Part shown: positions 42,956 to 51,655 of the stretch, piece by piece
Layout of the letters: each line of letters starts with the position of its first letter
How positions within the stretch are numbered: position 1 is the stretch's first letter
NCBI GenBank assembly: GCA_943788025.1
Contig: CALSOR010000012.1
Coordinates: 315,522-379,521 of the forward strand
DNA: 64,000 nt
Source of the DNA: JABAAE01 sp905480545
GTDB taxonomy: Bacteria; Planctomycetota; Planctomycetia; Pirellulales; Pirellulaceae
Direction of reading: 5' to 3'
Notes under the pieces: generated by a model
Seen by the model: the letters and a program-made list of their open reading frames with translations, nothing else
Told to the model about the DNA's origin: nothing
Databases searched by the model: none
Translations under genes and position numbers: made by a program

Positions 42956-43786
42956 TTAATTAGGGCTAGTGACAGAGTCCTTGCCGTACCTCAAACTGCG
43001 AATTCCATGAATCAAACTCTCAAAATAGTTTGGAAAGACAGTCACCAAAATAATGAATAATATTGTCGGAACAAAAAGCATCGCGACCTGTCCGAAGAGT
43101 TTGTTTTGATTGCGTTTGGTTTCCGAGCGATTCGCTCTGGAAGAAGCGACGTTTATTCGTTTATCGCTCGAAACAACGATCCCTTCGGTCTCTGGATGCA
43201 GGGGCTCTTTTGGAGAATTGCGAGATGAAGACGACGGTGATACTTCTGCGGTAGGGCTCCCGAACGTTTGCGAATTGGGAGTTTGTGCAATGACAGAATT
43301 AATAAGGTGTTTTGGGAGTGGTGCAGGTCGAGGTGAAGGTGAAGGTCGAGGAAGTAGGTTGTCCTGAGTCCTGGGGTTATCCTGGGGTGGATCTGAATGA
43401 TCAATCGTGTTGGGGCTGAGTAAAAATTGAGGTGGAGTGAAAACGGTTGGTGGGTTCGCCGCTGAACGTGTTTGTTCGATGGACGACGGTTGCCCCGCAG
43501 TCGACATTCCATCATTGACGCTGAGCTCTAAATCATGAGCATCCCTTTTTTGCGGATCAAGCAATGTCAATTTTGCAAGTTTGACTTCTCTCTTCAGCTT
43601 GTCAGCCAGTTCGTTGTTGGCTTCATTGCGAATTGACTCTAGAAACAACATTCGTTGTTCCGCAACGGCCTCAATGACATCAGGATCAAATTCGCCTGGA
43701 TTCAATCCTAAAATCTGATAATGGTTTGGTGAGTCTTCATCCTTCGATATTCCAAACCATTTGTTGTACGGATTGAATTCTGTCAT
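42956..43786 (-). CDS. Planctomycete J-domain-like membrane protein
   Basis: 276 residues from ATG 43786; nine more codons are open upstream. The N-terminus 'FNPYNKWFGISKDEDSPNHY' followed by 'QILGLNPGEFDPDVIEAVAE' is a pattern seen repeatedly in planctomycete proteins: a divergent DnaJ-like module in which the HPD motif is absent. A long proline/serine-rich, low-complexity linker (about residues 95-215) leads to a single membrane helix 'LFGQVAMLFVPTILFIILVT' near the C-terminus. This would place the J-like module in the cytoplasm on a flexible arm. Function unknown; it may recruit a partner at the membrane. Confidence 0.78.
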   Translation of the reverse strand: MTEFNPYNKWFGISKDEDSPNHYQILGLNPGEFDPDVIEAVAEQRMLFLESIRNEANNELADKLKREVKLAKLTLLDPQKRDAHDLELSVNDGMSTAGQPSSIEQTRSAANPPTVFTPPQFLLSPNTIDHSDPPQDNPRTQDNLLPRPSPSPRPAPLPKHLINSVIAQTPNSQTFGSPTAEVSPSSSSRNSPKEPLHPETEGIVVSSDKRINVASSRANRSETKRNQNKLFGQVAMLFVPTILFIILVTVFPNYFESLIHGIRSLRYGKDSVTSPN

Positions 43787-43966
43787 GAAATGGAAAGCCG
43801 TTTCTGAAACCAAGCACCTAAAAAGCGTGTCGATCTGGTTGGTGTGTAGCCACCCTCGCTACGGGCCGTATCTGTCTTATTGCTAAGATGCGAACGATCG
43901 AGTCTAAACGCACTTGTCGATGAAATCAAATAATCTTGGCTGCTGCACGCGTCGTAATTACCATAC

Positions 43967-45208
43967 CTACTTCGCTGACTTCATGCAGGAGAGGAGAAAC
44001 GACGGATTCACTGCATCGAATCTTAGTGAATCAAATTGCAGGTGCCCACGTGCAAGGTTCAACATTAGAATTTCCGGTTGATAGCCATTCTTGTGAAATC
44101 CATAAAATAGATCGTTTGCTCGGGTCATACCGGCGACGTGAATGACAATCCGTCCATTTTCTTTCAATTCATCAAATGCCTGAAACGCGATTTCTCCGAC
44201 GGATCGACCGGTTCCACCAATAAAAATTGCATCAGGGTGTGGCAATTGGTTCCAGGCAGTTGGTGCCTCGCCTAGTACTGGCGTAACGTTGGTCATCTGA
44301 AATCGATCCGAATTTGATTGCAATAATTTGTAATCATCACTATCCATTTCGATCGCATAGACATGTCCTTTATCGCAAAGCCTCGCCGCCTCTATTGCAA
44401 GACTTCCACTGCCAGCTCCGACGTCCCATACAATGCTGTCGGATTGCAAGCCTAAATTACCCAGTGCCATGCAGCGAACTTCGGCAGGGGTTAATAAACC
44501 GCGTTTGGGTTGCGACTGTAAAAAGAATTCATCGGCGTTGCCGAATAATCGAAGTCCCGGATCACCGGCCGGGCTTTCAGGACGCTCATCGGAACGAATT
44601 AAAATCAATACGTTGAGTGATTCGAACTCCATCTCGCAAAGGTCACTCAAACTGCACTCGGTAATCCGTTCCTTGGGTGATGCGATATCTTCACACACAA
44701 ACGCTCGAAAGTAGTCCGCTCGTTGATCGATTAGCATTTTTGCAACTTTTGATGGACTATGTTCGCTCGACGTGAAAAGGCCAACCTTTTCGGCAAATCG
44801 AATTTTGTCAAAAAGCTGTTCCGGTGTTCTTGAAGATAAATCCGACAAAAGTGCTTCGTCCCAGCTCTCGCGAATCCGGGCGAACGCTAGTTGCATCATG
44901 CTTACGTGCGGGATGATGTCGAATTCATCCTTTCCAATTTCATCGCATAAGTACCGTGTCGTACCGAAGAACAATGGGTCACCTAACGAGAGCATCACAA
45001 TCCGCTTATCGCGTAGGCTCTTAATCAGTGCGACAATTTCATCCAAATCATTACGAAGTGGTATCGTCTGGGCGTTAATTGAATCAAGTTGCGCTAACGT
45101 TGAGGGGGCGGCAATCACGATTTCGGCCGCATTCAACTTTTCACGGCAAAATTGAGTTAATCCGGTAGGGCCCTCATCGCCAATGCCAAGGATAGTGATC
45201 TTGTTCAT
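43967..45208 (-). CDS. cobL: Precorrin-6B methyltransferase/decarboxylase (CbiE-CbiT fusion)
   Basis: 413 residues. The N-terminal half is a tetrapyrrole methylase domain: 'ITILGIGDEGPTGLTQFCRE', 'RIVMLSLGDPLFFGTTRYLC', 'VSMMQLAFARIRESWDEALL' (CbiE-like). The C-terminal half is a class I SAM methyltransferase: 'LTPAEVRCMALGNLGLQSDS' and 'IVWDVGAGSGSLAIEAARLC' with the GAGSG loop, then 'AIFIGGTGRSVGEI' (CbiT-like). The fused form, CobL, methylates C5 and C15 of precorrin-6B and decarboxylates the acetate side chain in cobalamin synthesis. No other cobalamin gene or B12 riboswitch is in the window, so the pathway is split in this genome. Confidence 0.92.
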   Translation of the reverse strand: MNKITILGIGDEGPTGLTQFCREKLNAAEIVIAAPSTLAQLDSINAQTIPLRNDLDEIVALIKSLRDKRIVMLSLGDPLFFGTTRYLCDEIGKDEFDIIPHVSMMQLAFARIRESWDEALLSDLSSRTPEQLFDKIRFAEKVGLFTSSEHSPSKVAKMLIDQRADYFRAFVCEDIASPKERITECSLSDLCEMEFESLNVLILIRSDERPESPAGDPGLRLFGNADEFFLQSQPKRGLLTPAEVRCMALGNLGLQSDSIVWDVGAGSGSLAIEAARLCDKGHVYAIEMDSDDYKLLQSNSDRFQMTNVTPVLGEAPTAWNQLPHPDAIFIGGTGRSVGEIAFQAFDELKENGRIVIHVAGMTRANDLFYGFHKNGYQPEILMLNLARGHLQFDSLRFDAVNPSFLLSCMKSAK

Positions 45209-45529
45209 GTTTGTGATTCTGGTGCGTAGTCTGTTAGAAATTAAAGCGTTTGGGGGCGGGGAGCATCGGCATCCTCCACATCAATTGGTTCTAGCGGATA
45301 GAAAGTTCAACGACGGAGAGTTATGATTGGAAGTTTAATGATTCAACGTTAAATCGCAACGCCGGAGCAACTTTTCCCAAAGTCCCTAGTGTTGCACTTG
45401 TCTGAAGTTTGGTGTGCGTCGATAGTTTTTGTTCGTGCGATTTTGATTGCACGCATTAGACATGGATCGCCAAGCTGATTTAAGTTTAAAAAAAAAGTGT
45501 TCATTCGGACCGGGTATTTAGGAGAAAAT
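45209..45529. other. Divergent promoter region, cobL / sugar ABC operon
   Basis: About 320 bases without a gene between the divergently read cobL and the sugar-binding protein gene. The last 50 bases are AT-rich, with a run of nine A near 45487, and end in TTAGGAG before the ATG at 45530. No repeat operator found. Confidence 0.45.
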
Positions 45530-46651
45530 ATGTTTCGTGTTGTGAAATTCAATTTGGCTATTGTTTGTTTGGCGATTTTCGGAATCGCGATTGCCGGATG
45601 TGGAGATTCTTCAAAAACGAACAAGACCGCCCAAAAGGACGACGGAAAGTCCCCTGGCATCATCATGCTACGCTACACGACCGGTAGCGAATCTACCGAA
45701 CAACGCGAGCGGGGCTTCATCGACACGATCAAGAAGAATTACCCGGACATCAACATTCTGTCGGATGATCAATATGCCTCGACGACGTTGGAGACATCGA
45801 TGACCAAGGCGACCGATCTGTTGACGAAATTTGGCGATCGAGTCACAGGGATTTTCGCAGTTTGCGAGCCCAACGCGCACGGAACGTTGAATGCATTGGA
45901 AGAGGCACGACTAACGGATAAGGTGAAGTTTGTTGGTTTCGATCCAAATGAAATCATGGTCGACGCCGTTTCAAAAAATAAAATGCAAGGAATTGTGCTT
46001 CAAGATCCGGTTCAGATGGGATATCTTTCGGTGAAAACAATGGTTGCACATCTTGAAGGGGAAAAGGTTGAGAAACGGATTTCGACTGGTGAGTATGTTG
46101 CAACGCCAGAAAACTTCGAAGATGAAAAAATGGGTGTGTTGCTGTCGCCGCCCAAAACTGACGAATCTCCAGAAGCGGAGAACGCCAAGTACAGAATTGC
46201 CGTTGTTCCAAAGGGAACAACGCATGAGTTTTGGAAATCCGTTCATTTTGGTGCATCGAAAGCGGCGAAAGAGCTTGGGAATGTTGAGTTGACCTATCGT
46301 GGTCCCAGTGACGAAGGCAACACACAGTCTCAAATGGAGTTGGTGGAAAATCTAGTGGCTTCAAAAGTGGATGGAATTTGCCTGGCACCGAATGATTCAA
46401 CGGCATTGGTAGAGTCGGTTGAGTTGTCGAATAAGAAGGGCGTTCCCGTTGTCATCTTTGACAGTGGATTGAATACCGATCCCAAAAATTATGTCAGCTA
46501 CGTTGCGACCGACAATTACAACGGAGGTGTATTGGCGGCTCATTGTTTGGCCAAAGCGTTGGGGTTTGATAAGCCGGGTGCGACTGAGTCCAAAGGAAAA
46601 AAGTCGGTCACCAATGAGTCAGATTCTGAAAAAAAAGAAATGACCAAGTAG
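45530..46651 (+). CDS. Sugar-binding lipoprotein of ABC transporter with permuted lobes
   Basis: 373 residues from ATG 45530, with AGGAG six bases upstream; the frame opens earlier but this start gives a proper lipoprotein signal 'IVCLAIFGIAIAGCGDSS' (Cys near residue 23). Residues about 38-200 match the second half of RbsB-type binding proteins: 'GIIMLRYTTGSESTEQRERG', 'GIFAVCEPNAHGTLNALEEA', 'VKFVGFDPNEIMVDAVSKNK', 'GIVLQDPVQMGYLSVKTMVA'. Residues about 215-345 match the first half: 'YRIAVVPKGTTHEFWKSVHF', 'QMELVENLVASKVDGICLAP', 'VPVVIFDSGLNTDPKNYVSY', 'VATDNYNGGVLAAHCLAKAL'. The halves are thus swapped, with a linker rich in Pro, Glu and Asp between. A charged tail ends the protein. The ATPase and permease genes follow. 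Confidence 0.88.
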   Translation: MFRVVKFNLAIVCLAIFGIAIAGCGDSSKTNKTAQKDDGKSPGIIMLRYTTGSESTEQRERGFIDTIKKNYPDINILSDDQYASTTLETSMTKATDLLTKFGDRVTGIFAVCEPNAHGTLNALEEARLTDKVKFVGFDPNEIMVDAVSKNKMQGIVLQDPVQMGYLSVKTMVAHLEGEKVEKRISTGEYVATPENFEDEKMGVLLSPPKTDESPEAENAKYRIAVVPKGTTHEFWKSVHFGASKAAKELGNVELTYRGPSDEGNTQSQMELVENLVASKVDGICLAPNDSTALVESVELSNKKGVPVVIFDSGLNTDPKNYVSYVATDNYNGGVLAAHCLAKALGFDKPGATESKGKKSVTNESDSEKKEMTK

Positions 46652-46696
46652 ACCACGAGTCGTTTGCTGTATCTTCGCCGATTATTTGTTTTTTAA

Positions 46697-48217
46697 ATGA
46701 GTGGGCAATTGCCAACGTCTGATTCGAAAGAAACTGTCCTGAAAATGGCAGGTGTTAGCAAGAGTTTCGGGGCGACAGTTGCTCTCTCAAATGTTGCGAT
46801 TGAAGTTCAATCAGGCAGCGTCCACGCATTGATTGGTGAAAACGGGGCAGGGAAGAGCACGCTGATGAAAATTCTCAGCGGTGCTATTCGTCCCGATGCT
46901 GGGGCAATGGAAGTTTCCAGAACGATTTATGATCCTCGGACTCCGTCGCAGGCACGCGATCGTGGTGTTGCGATGATTTATCAAGAGCTGATGTTGGCGC
47001 CGCATCTCAATGCCGTCGACAATATCTGTTTGGGACGCGAGTTTCGACGCTTCGGCGTTTTGAACAAGTCAAAGCAAAAATCGCTCGTGGAGAAGGTGCT
47101 GCAACAGCTCGGATGCGAACATCTTGATTTGAACACTCCAGTCAGTGAATTTTCTGTTGGGGAACAGCAGTTGTTGGAGATTGCTCGCGCATTGGCCTAC
47201 GATGCGAAGATCGTGATTTTTGACGAGCCGACGAGTTCTCTTACTCAGAAAGATGCGGAAAAGTTGTTCTCGGTCATTGATGACCTTAAAGAACGAAATA
47301 TCGCGGTGATCTACATCAGCCATTTCCTTGAAGAGATTCGTCGGGTGGCTGATCGTTATACCGTGCTGCGCGATGGAATGTTGGTCGATAGTGGCTCACT
47401 TGATGGAGTCACTGAAAAGGAAATTGTTCACATGATGGTTGGCCGAGACGTCGATGAACTTTTTCCCAAAGTAGAGCATGAGATTGGCGGCACCGTTTTA
47501 GAATTGAATCACCTTTCGGGGGTCGACACGCCCCTAGACGTCAGTTTTCAGTTGCGAAAGGGTGAAGTTCTTGGTTTTTCCGGTTTGGTTGGCGCTGGAA
47601 GGACTGAATTGATGCGGGCGATCTATGGCTTGGATGTAATCCGCACTGGCGAGCTGAATCTTTCCGGGAAACATGTCGTTCGAACAAACCCGCGGAAAAG
47701 CATCTCTGGCGGCATTGCGATGGTGTCAGAGGATCGAAAGACCGAGGGGCTCGCTCAGGATCAGTCGATTGGTGAAAATATTACTTACAGCAAACTCTCG
47801 CATTATTCAAAAGCCGGTATTCTCAATCTTTCTCGGCGGCGTATCGCTGTAGCGAAGTGGATGAAAGAGGTTGAGATCAAAGCATCTTCGCAGGACGCGC
47901 CCGTCAGTTCACTTTCTGGCGGGAACCAACAAAAAGTTGCGCTCGCTCGGGTGTTGCATCAGAACGCCGATATCTACCTGCTGGACGAACCGACCCGAGG
48001 AATCGACGTTGGAACGAAATCAGAAGTTTATCGGATCATTGGTGAATTGGCGGCGGCTGGGAAGAGCGTCATCGTTGTCAGTTCTTATTTGCCAGAACTG
48101 ATGGCAATTTGCGACCGAATTGCGGTGATGTCCCGAGGCAAAATCCGAGAGATCAAAAACGTAGCCGATTGGACCGAGCATGACATTATGATGCATGCAG
48201 TAACAACAGAAAACTAA
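46697..48217 (+). CDS. Sugar ABC transporter ATPase, RbsA/MglA type (two ATPase domains)
   Basis: 506 residues from ATG 46697. The first ATP-binding cassette has Walker A 'GENGAGKST' (47-55), the signature region 'PVSEFSVGEQQLLEIARALA' and Walker B 'IVIFDEPTSSLT'. The second (from about residue 255) has a degenerate Walker A 'GFSGLVGAGRTELMRAIYGL', a good signature 'LSGGNQQKVALARVL' and 'IYLLDEPTRGIDVG'. This tandem with a degenerate second P-loop is the standard form in ribose, galactose and xylose importers (CUT2 class). It energises the permease encoded next; its stop overlaps the permease start by one base. Confidence 0.93.
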   Translation: MSGQLPTSDSKETVLKMAGVSKSFGATVALSNVAIEVQSGSVHALIGENGAGKSTLMKILSGAIRPDAGAMEVSRTIYDPRTPSQARDRGVAMIYQELMLAPHLNAVDNICLGREFRRFGVLNKSKQKSLVEKVLQQLGCEHLDLNTPVSEFSVGEQQLLEIARALAYDAKIVIFDEPTSSLTQKDAEKLFSVIDDLKERNIAVIYISHFLEEIRRVADRYTVLRDGMLVDSGSLDGVTEKEIVHMMVGRDVDELFPKVEHEIGGTVLELNHLSGVDTPLDVSFQLRKGEVLGFSGLVGAGRTELMRAIYGLDVIRTGELNLSGKHVVRTNPRKSISGGIAMVSEDRKTEGLAQDQSIGENITYSKLSHYSKAGILNLSRRRIAVAKWMKEVEIKASSQDAPVSSLSGGNQQKVALARVLHQNADIYLLDEPTRGIDVGTKSEVYRIIGELAAAGKSVIVVSSYLPELMAICDRIAVMSRGKIREIKNVADWTEHDIMMHAVTTEN

Positions 48218-49632
48218 TGACAGAATCAGGATCAAAATTTGGATTTCGTGTTCCATTATTTGTGGGGCCATTGGTCGCGCTTGTTCTTGTGATCGCGCTT
48301 TTTGCAGTGCTCGACTACTTCTATTCCAATGGTCAGTTCTTTACGAGTGACAACCTTTCAAACATTTCGATTCAGACTACGGTTTACGCTCTTGCGGCGG
48401 TCGGACTGACGGTTGTGATCATTTCCGGAGGCATTGACCTATCATGCGGAACCGCGGTTACACTTTCGGCTACTGCGGTTGCCTGGTGCATTCTGCATGA
48501 TGTTGGCAGTCGGATCAACGACGGATCCAACGTCCGCGAGGCAGCGGTAAACGTTGCGGTTCTAATCGAGGAAAAAGCTTCTGAAGAAGAAGTCGAATCC
48601 GCAAAAAAGAAACTGGCTGATTTGATTCAGCTGAAGATCTCGCTCTTGGAAGCGCAATTAGAGCCGGTTGCTAAGTCGATGGAGATGAATGACTGGATCG
48701 ATTTGCCAAGCCGACAAATCGATGCGATGAGAGAGAGCAATCGAAGGATGTACGATCGCTTTGATCGAACCGAAAAAAATTACAACCGACTATCTAGTAA
48801 TTTGGACAAGCAAAAATCGCGTTTGGTGGATTTAGCAAACCCGGGTTTTTCCCTTACAGCTGATAATGCAAAGCAATACTGGGGCAGTAATCTTCCAAAC
48901 CATCCCAGTACCGTCTACTTCTCGATCATTGCTGGAGTCATCACCGGGGTTTGTTGCGGTCTTGTGAACGGCGTTTTGATTGCGTTTCTAGGTATTGTTC
49001 CGTTTGTGGTGACGCTGGGGACGATGACCATCTTTCTGGGGATTGGGAATTTGGTTTCCGGAAACGTACCGATACGGACAATGCGCGGAGATCAGGTCCC
49101 GGACTGGCTTTATCAATCGCTCAGTCTAAATTCTGAATATATCTTTTTGGGTTTGCCGCCTGGCGTTTGGATGCTTTTTTTGTCCGCGATGCTCATGGCG
49201 TTAGTTCTTTGGGCGACCGTGTTTGGGCGGTATTCGTTTGCGTTGGGGTCGAATGAATCGACAGCTCGATTGTGCGGCATCGATGTCGCTTGGCAGAAAC
49301 TATTAATTTACGCGTTGAGCGGGGCGATGATTGGGCTGGCCGGCGTGTTTCAGTTTTCTCGCCTTACGGTTGGTGATCCGGAATCGGGCTTGGGACTTGA
49401 GCTAAAGGTCATCGCGGCGGTTGTTATTGGCGGTGGTAGCCTTCTTGGAGGAAGAGGCAGCATCATGGGGACTCTATGTGGCGCAGCGATGCTAGCCGTG
49501 ATTCTGAACGGCTGCACCCAGTTGGGATTGCCTGTATCGATTGAGAAGATCGTCGTCGGTTCAATAATCATATTCGCGGTCTACCTCGATCAACCACAGG
49601 TCAAACAATTCTTCCGATCGATGTGGAAGTAG
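48217..49632 (+). CDS. Sugar ABC transporter permease, RbsC type, with a large insert
   Basis: 471 residues; the ATG shares its A with the TAA of the ATPase gene, so the two are coupled. The membrane part matches RbsC: 'ALAAVGLTVVIISGGIDLSC' with the conserved GGIDLS, 'IIAGVITGVCCGLVNGVLIA', 'GTMTIFLGIGNLVSGNVPIR', 'IAAVVIGGGSLLGGRGSIMG'. RbsC is about 320 residues; here residues about 96-230 are an extra, non-membrane segment, charged and helical ('IEEKASEEEVESAKKKLADL', 'DRFDRTEKNYNRLSSNLDKQ'), placed after the third membrane segment, before the next one. Its side of the membrane depends on topology; the periplasmic side is likely. Substrate probably a pentose or hexose. Confidence 0.9.
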   Translation: MTESGSKFGFRVPLFVGPLVALVLVIALFAVLDYFYSNGQFFTSDNLSNISIQTTVYALAAVGLTVVIISGGIDLSCGTAVTLSATAVAWCILHDVGSRINDGSNVREAAVNVAVLIEEKASEEEVESAKKKLADLIQLKISLLEAQLEPVAKSMEMNDWIDLPSRQIDAMRESNRRMYDRFDRTEKNYNRLSSNLDKQKSRLVDLANPGFSLTADNAKQYWGSNLPNHPSTVYFSIIAGVITGVCCGLVNGVLIAFLGIVPFVVTLGTMTIFLGIGNLVSGNVPIRTMRGDQVPDWLYQSLSLNSEYIFLGLPPGVWMLFLSAMLMALVLWATVFGRYSFALGSNESTARLCGIDVAWQKLLIYALSGAMIGLAGVFQFSRLTVGDPESGLGLELKVIAAVVIGGGSLLGGRGSIMGTLCGAAMLAVILNGCTQLGLPVSIEKIVVGSIIIFAVYLDQPQVKQFFRSMWK

Positions 49633-49708
49633 TGACGAAGCATTTGATTGTCGTGGTCAATCCGCGGAATCAGTTGCCAATGGCCGTGGGAACTTTCCAA
49701 TCAGTTAT

Positions 49709-50041
49709 TCAGGTAGTCCAGGCATAAATTAACAGCAGGTAAACCGCCGGAAGCACGAATATCTTGGACACAATGATCGCAAACTGGATCGGTTTTGTGA
49801 TTGCGGTATGCCCGATAAATGCAAAATTCCCAATCACCCACGCGTAGAACATTACGTAGTTGAATAACGTTCCGTCTATTTTGCCGGGCAGGGTGGGGCC
49901 CAAAATGTTATCCGAAACGTCCAAGATGTCGTGGAGGATCATCATGATCGAAAGCAGAAGAAAAAATAAAAGGCTAGTCAAGTGCGAGTTCTTAAATTGA
50001 CGCCACATTTGTTGATTCGAGACGCAGTTTTTTGAAAACAA
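49709..50041 (-). CDS. Small membrane protein, unknown
   Basis: 110 residues with three or four hydrophobic segments: 'LTSLLFFLLLSIMMILHDIL', 'NYVMFYAWVIGNFAFIGHTA' and 'AIIVSKIFVLPAVYLLLIYA'. A charged, polar N-terminus (KNCVSNQQMWRQFKNS) would be cytoplasmic. No conserved motif is recognised. It is read opposite to the sugar transporter operon and converges on it, with 76 bases between the stop codons. The next gene on its strand is a TPM-domain protein, 115 bases upstream, but nothing links them beyond position. Confidence 0.55.
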   Translation of the reverse strand: MFSKNCVSNQQMWRQFKNSHLTSLLFFLLLSIMMILHDILDVSDNILGPTLPGKIDGTLFNYVMFYAWVIGNFAFIGHTAITKPIQFAIIVSKIFVLPAVYLLLIYAWTT

Positions 50042-50156
50042 AAACAGCTAACGGCAGGTCCGACCTGAATTTCATTCGATAGCTAAACTCCCCAGGCGGC
50101 GAAGTTTCACGCTCTGTCGAGCGTTGCTTCTCGTCATTTCAAAATTGACGAATCTC

Positions 50157-50834
50157 CTAGTCGATAAGAATTAGGGTGTCCTGCAGTTCGTTGACGCCTC
50201 CTTCGACGCCTGGAAGAGGACCTGAAAGTTGTTTTCCGGCCTCGGTGATGACGCTGCAAATCGCGTCGGTTGGGTCACCTTGATGCAGACCTTCGGTAAG
50301 CAGTTGGCAAAGCTGATCGAGGGACGTCTGTCCGATTTTGTTTAGGACTTGATGGTCGCCTAAAACAACGGCCATATGTTCGAACAGAGAAACATAAATT
50401 AGCATTCCTGTAGCACCGCTAGTGTGATGAACTCGTTTGTCGAAAAAGATTTGACGCGCTCGCGAGGAAACTTCCTCCATCATTTCATTGCGTGGGGTAA
50501 AGAGCCGCCGTAGCCATCTGATTCGACTTCCGATCAGGACACCAATGATAAACGCCACGGCGATACCTACGACCATAGTCACTAACCCAACATAAGAAGG
50601 CATCTCGTCCCAGCTGCCCGATGCGTTCGATTGTCGCGGGAAAATGAACCAAACCGTGATCGCTGCAAAAATGGCCAGCCAAAGCCCAATGATGTCTTCC
50701 GCTCGATCATACCGACCGGATGCGGTGGCCACGACAGGTACAACTTCGCACGAAGTTTGCGTCTCTGCTTTAGCGACTGCAATTGCGACCCGCTTACGCT
50801 GTTCCTCATTGAAGAGGTCAGATGCTCGTTTCAT
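50157..50834 (-). CDS. TPM-domain membrane protein
   Basis: 225 residues from ATG 50834, chosen for AAGGA seven bases before it; two earlier in-frame starts exist (50843, 50852). The beginning 'LFNEEQRKRVAIAVAKAETQ' and 'TSCEVVPVVATASGRYDRAE' fits the TPM fold (YgcG/Psb32 family), here interrupted by two membrane helices ('IIGLWLAIFAAITVWFIF' and 'YVGLVTMVVGIAVAFIIGVL'); the fold resumes with 'SRARQIFFDKRVHHTSGATG' and 'MLIYVSLFEHMAVVLGDHQV'. It belongs to the TPM_phosphatase type often found beside LemA genes; none is here. The gene follows another TPM protein by eleven bases, so the two form an operon. Confidence 0.83.
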   Translation of the reverse strand: MKRASDLFNEEQRKRVAIAVAKAETQTSCEVVPVVATASGRYDRAEDIIGLWLAIFAAITVWFIFPRQSNASGSWDEMPSYVGLVTMVVGIAVAFIIGVLIGSRIRWLRRLFTPRNEMMEEVSSRARQIFFDKRVHHTSGATGMLIYVSLFEHMAVVLGDHQVLNKIGQTSLDQLCQLLTEGLHQGDPTDAICSVITEAGKQLSGPLPGVEGGVNELQDTLILID

Positions 50835-50845
50835 TTTGTTCATCC

Positions 50846-51655
50846 TTACCAAGAACCCGTAGCGCCACCGCCACCGGAAAAACCTCCACCAAACGACCCT
50901 CCACTAAAACCACCGCTGCTTCCCTTGCCTCGATTGCTTAACATCTGATAGAGAATCGAGCCAATTATCGCAAAGACGACTCCCCAGAAAATCCAAGCCC
51001 ATCCGCTGGCCCCCCGTCGAATCAGAGACACGATGGTAAAAATGGTAAGTCCTATTGCGCCGACGACCACCGCATAATGCCACCAAGGACGCGGACGCGT
51101 TGGCAATTCTAATTTTCGGCCCATTTTGTCGAGAGCCTCGACCCCGGCTACGATTCCTTCGGAGAATTGGCCTTGTTTAAAGTGGAAAATAATGTGGTCG
51201 TCCATAATTTGCCGGCACAGGGCGTCCTCGCGTCGACCCCATCCGGCGCCCAGTTCAATCCGTGCCTTGCGATCGTCCCTCGCAACCAGCAATAGGATCC
51301 CGGTATTCCACTCCTGTTCTCCTAACGTGGGTTGCCCGATTCCCCACTGATCGAATAGCAACGTTGCAAAGGTCTCGATACGCATGCCTTCGCCACCATG
51401 TTTGGCCATCGATTCAATCGTGATGACAATGATCGGCGTTGCTTTGTCGGTTAGTAAACTGTCACAGAGTTTTCGAATTTTCTCTTTTGAGTTCTCGTCA
51501 AGCAAACCGGCTAAGTCACGTATAAATTCACGATCACCTGGCCGTTCAAGATCGATTTCCGTTGCTGAAGTTGACGCTGGAAAAGCGATCACCAAACCAA
51601 ACAAACAGATGGTGAAGTAGGTGACGATCGAAGTGACAGTGTGGCTATGACTCAT
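50846..51655 (-). CDS. Secreted TPM-domain protein with glycine-rich C-terminus (YgcG-like)
   Basis: 269 residues. A signal peptide (IVTYFTICLFGLVIAFPAST) precedes the TPM domain: 'REFIRDLAGLLDENSKEKIR', 'ATPIIVITIESMAKHGG', 'WNTGILLLVARDDRKARIEL' and 'GAGWGRREDALCRQIMDDHI'. After it come two membrane helices ('WHYAVVVGAIGLTIFTIVSL' and 'WAWIFWGVVFAIIGSILYQM') and a tail of repeated GGFSGGSFGGG units ending in Trp, the hallmark of YgcG proteins. The domain is thought to act in membrane-protein quality control or photosystem repair; the true activity is unsettled. First gene of a two-gene unit. Confidence 0.87.
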   Translation of the reverse strand: MSHSHTVTSIVTYFTICLFGLVIAFPASTSATEIDLERPGDREFIRDLAGLLDENSKEKIRKLCDSLLTDKATPIIVITIESMAKHGGEGMRIETFATLLFDQWGIGQPTLGEQEWNTGILLLVARDDRKARIELGAGWGRREDALCRQIMDDHIIFHFKQGQFSEGIVAGVEALDKMGRKLELPTRPRPWWHYAVVVGAIGLTIFTIVSLIRRGASGWAWIFWGVVFAIIGSILYQMLSNRGKGSSGGFSGGSFGGGFSGGGGATGSW

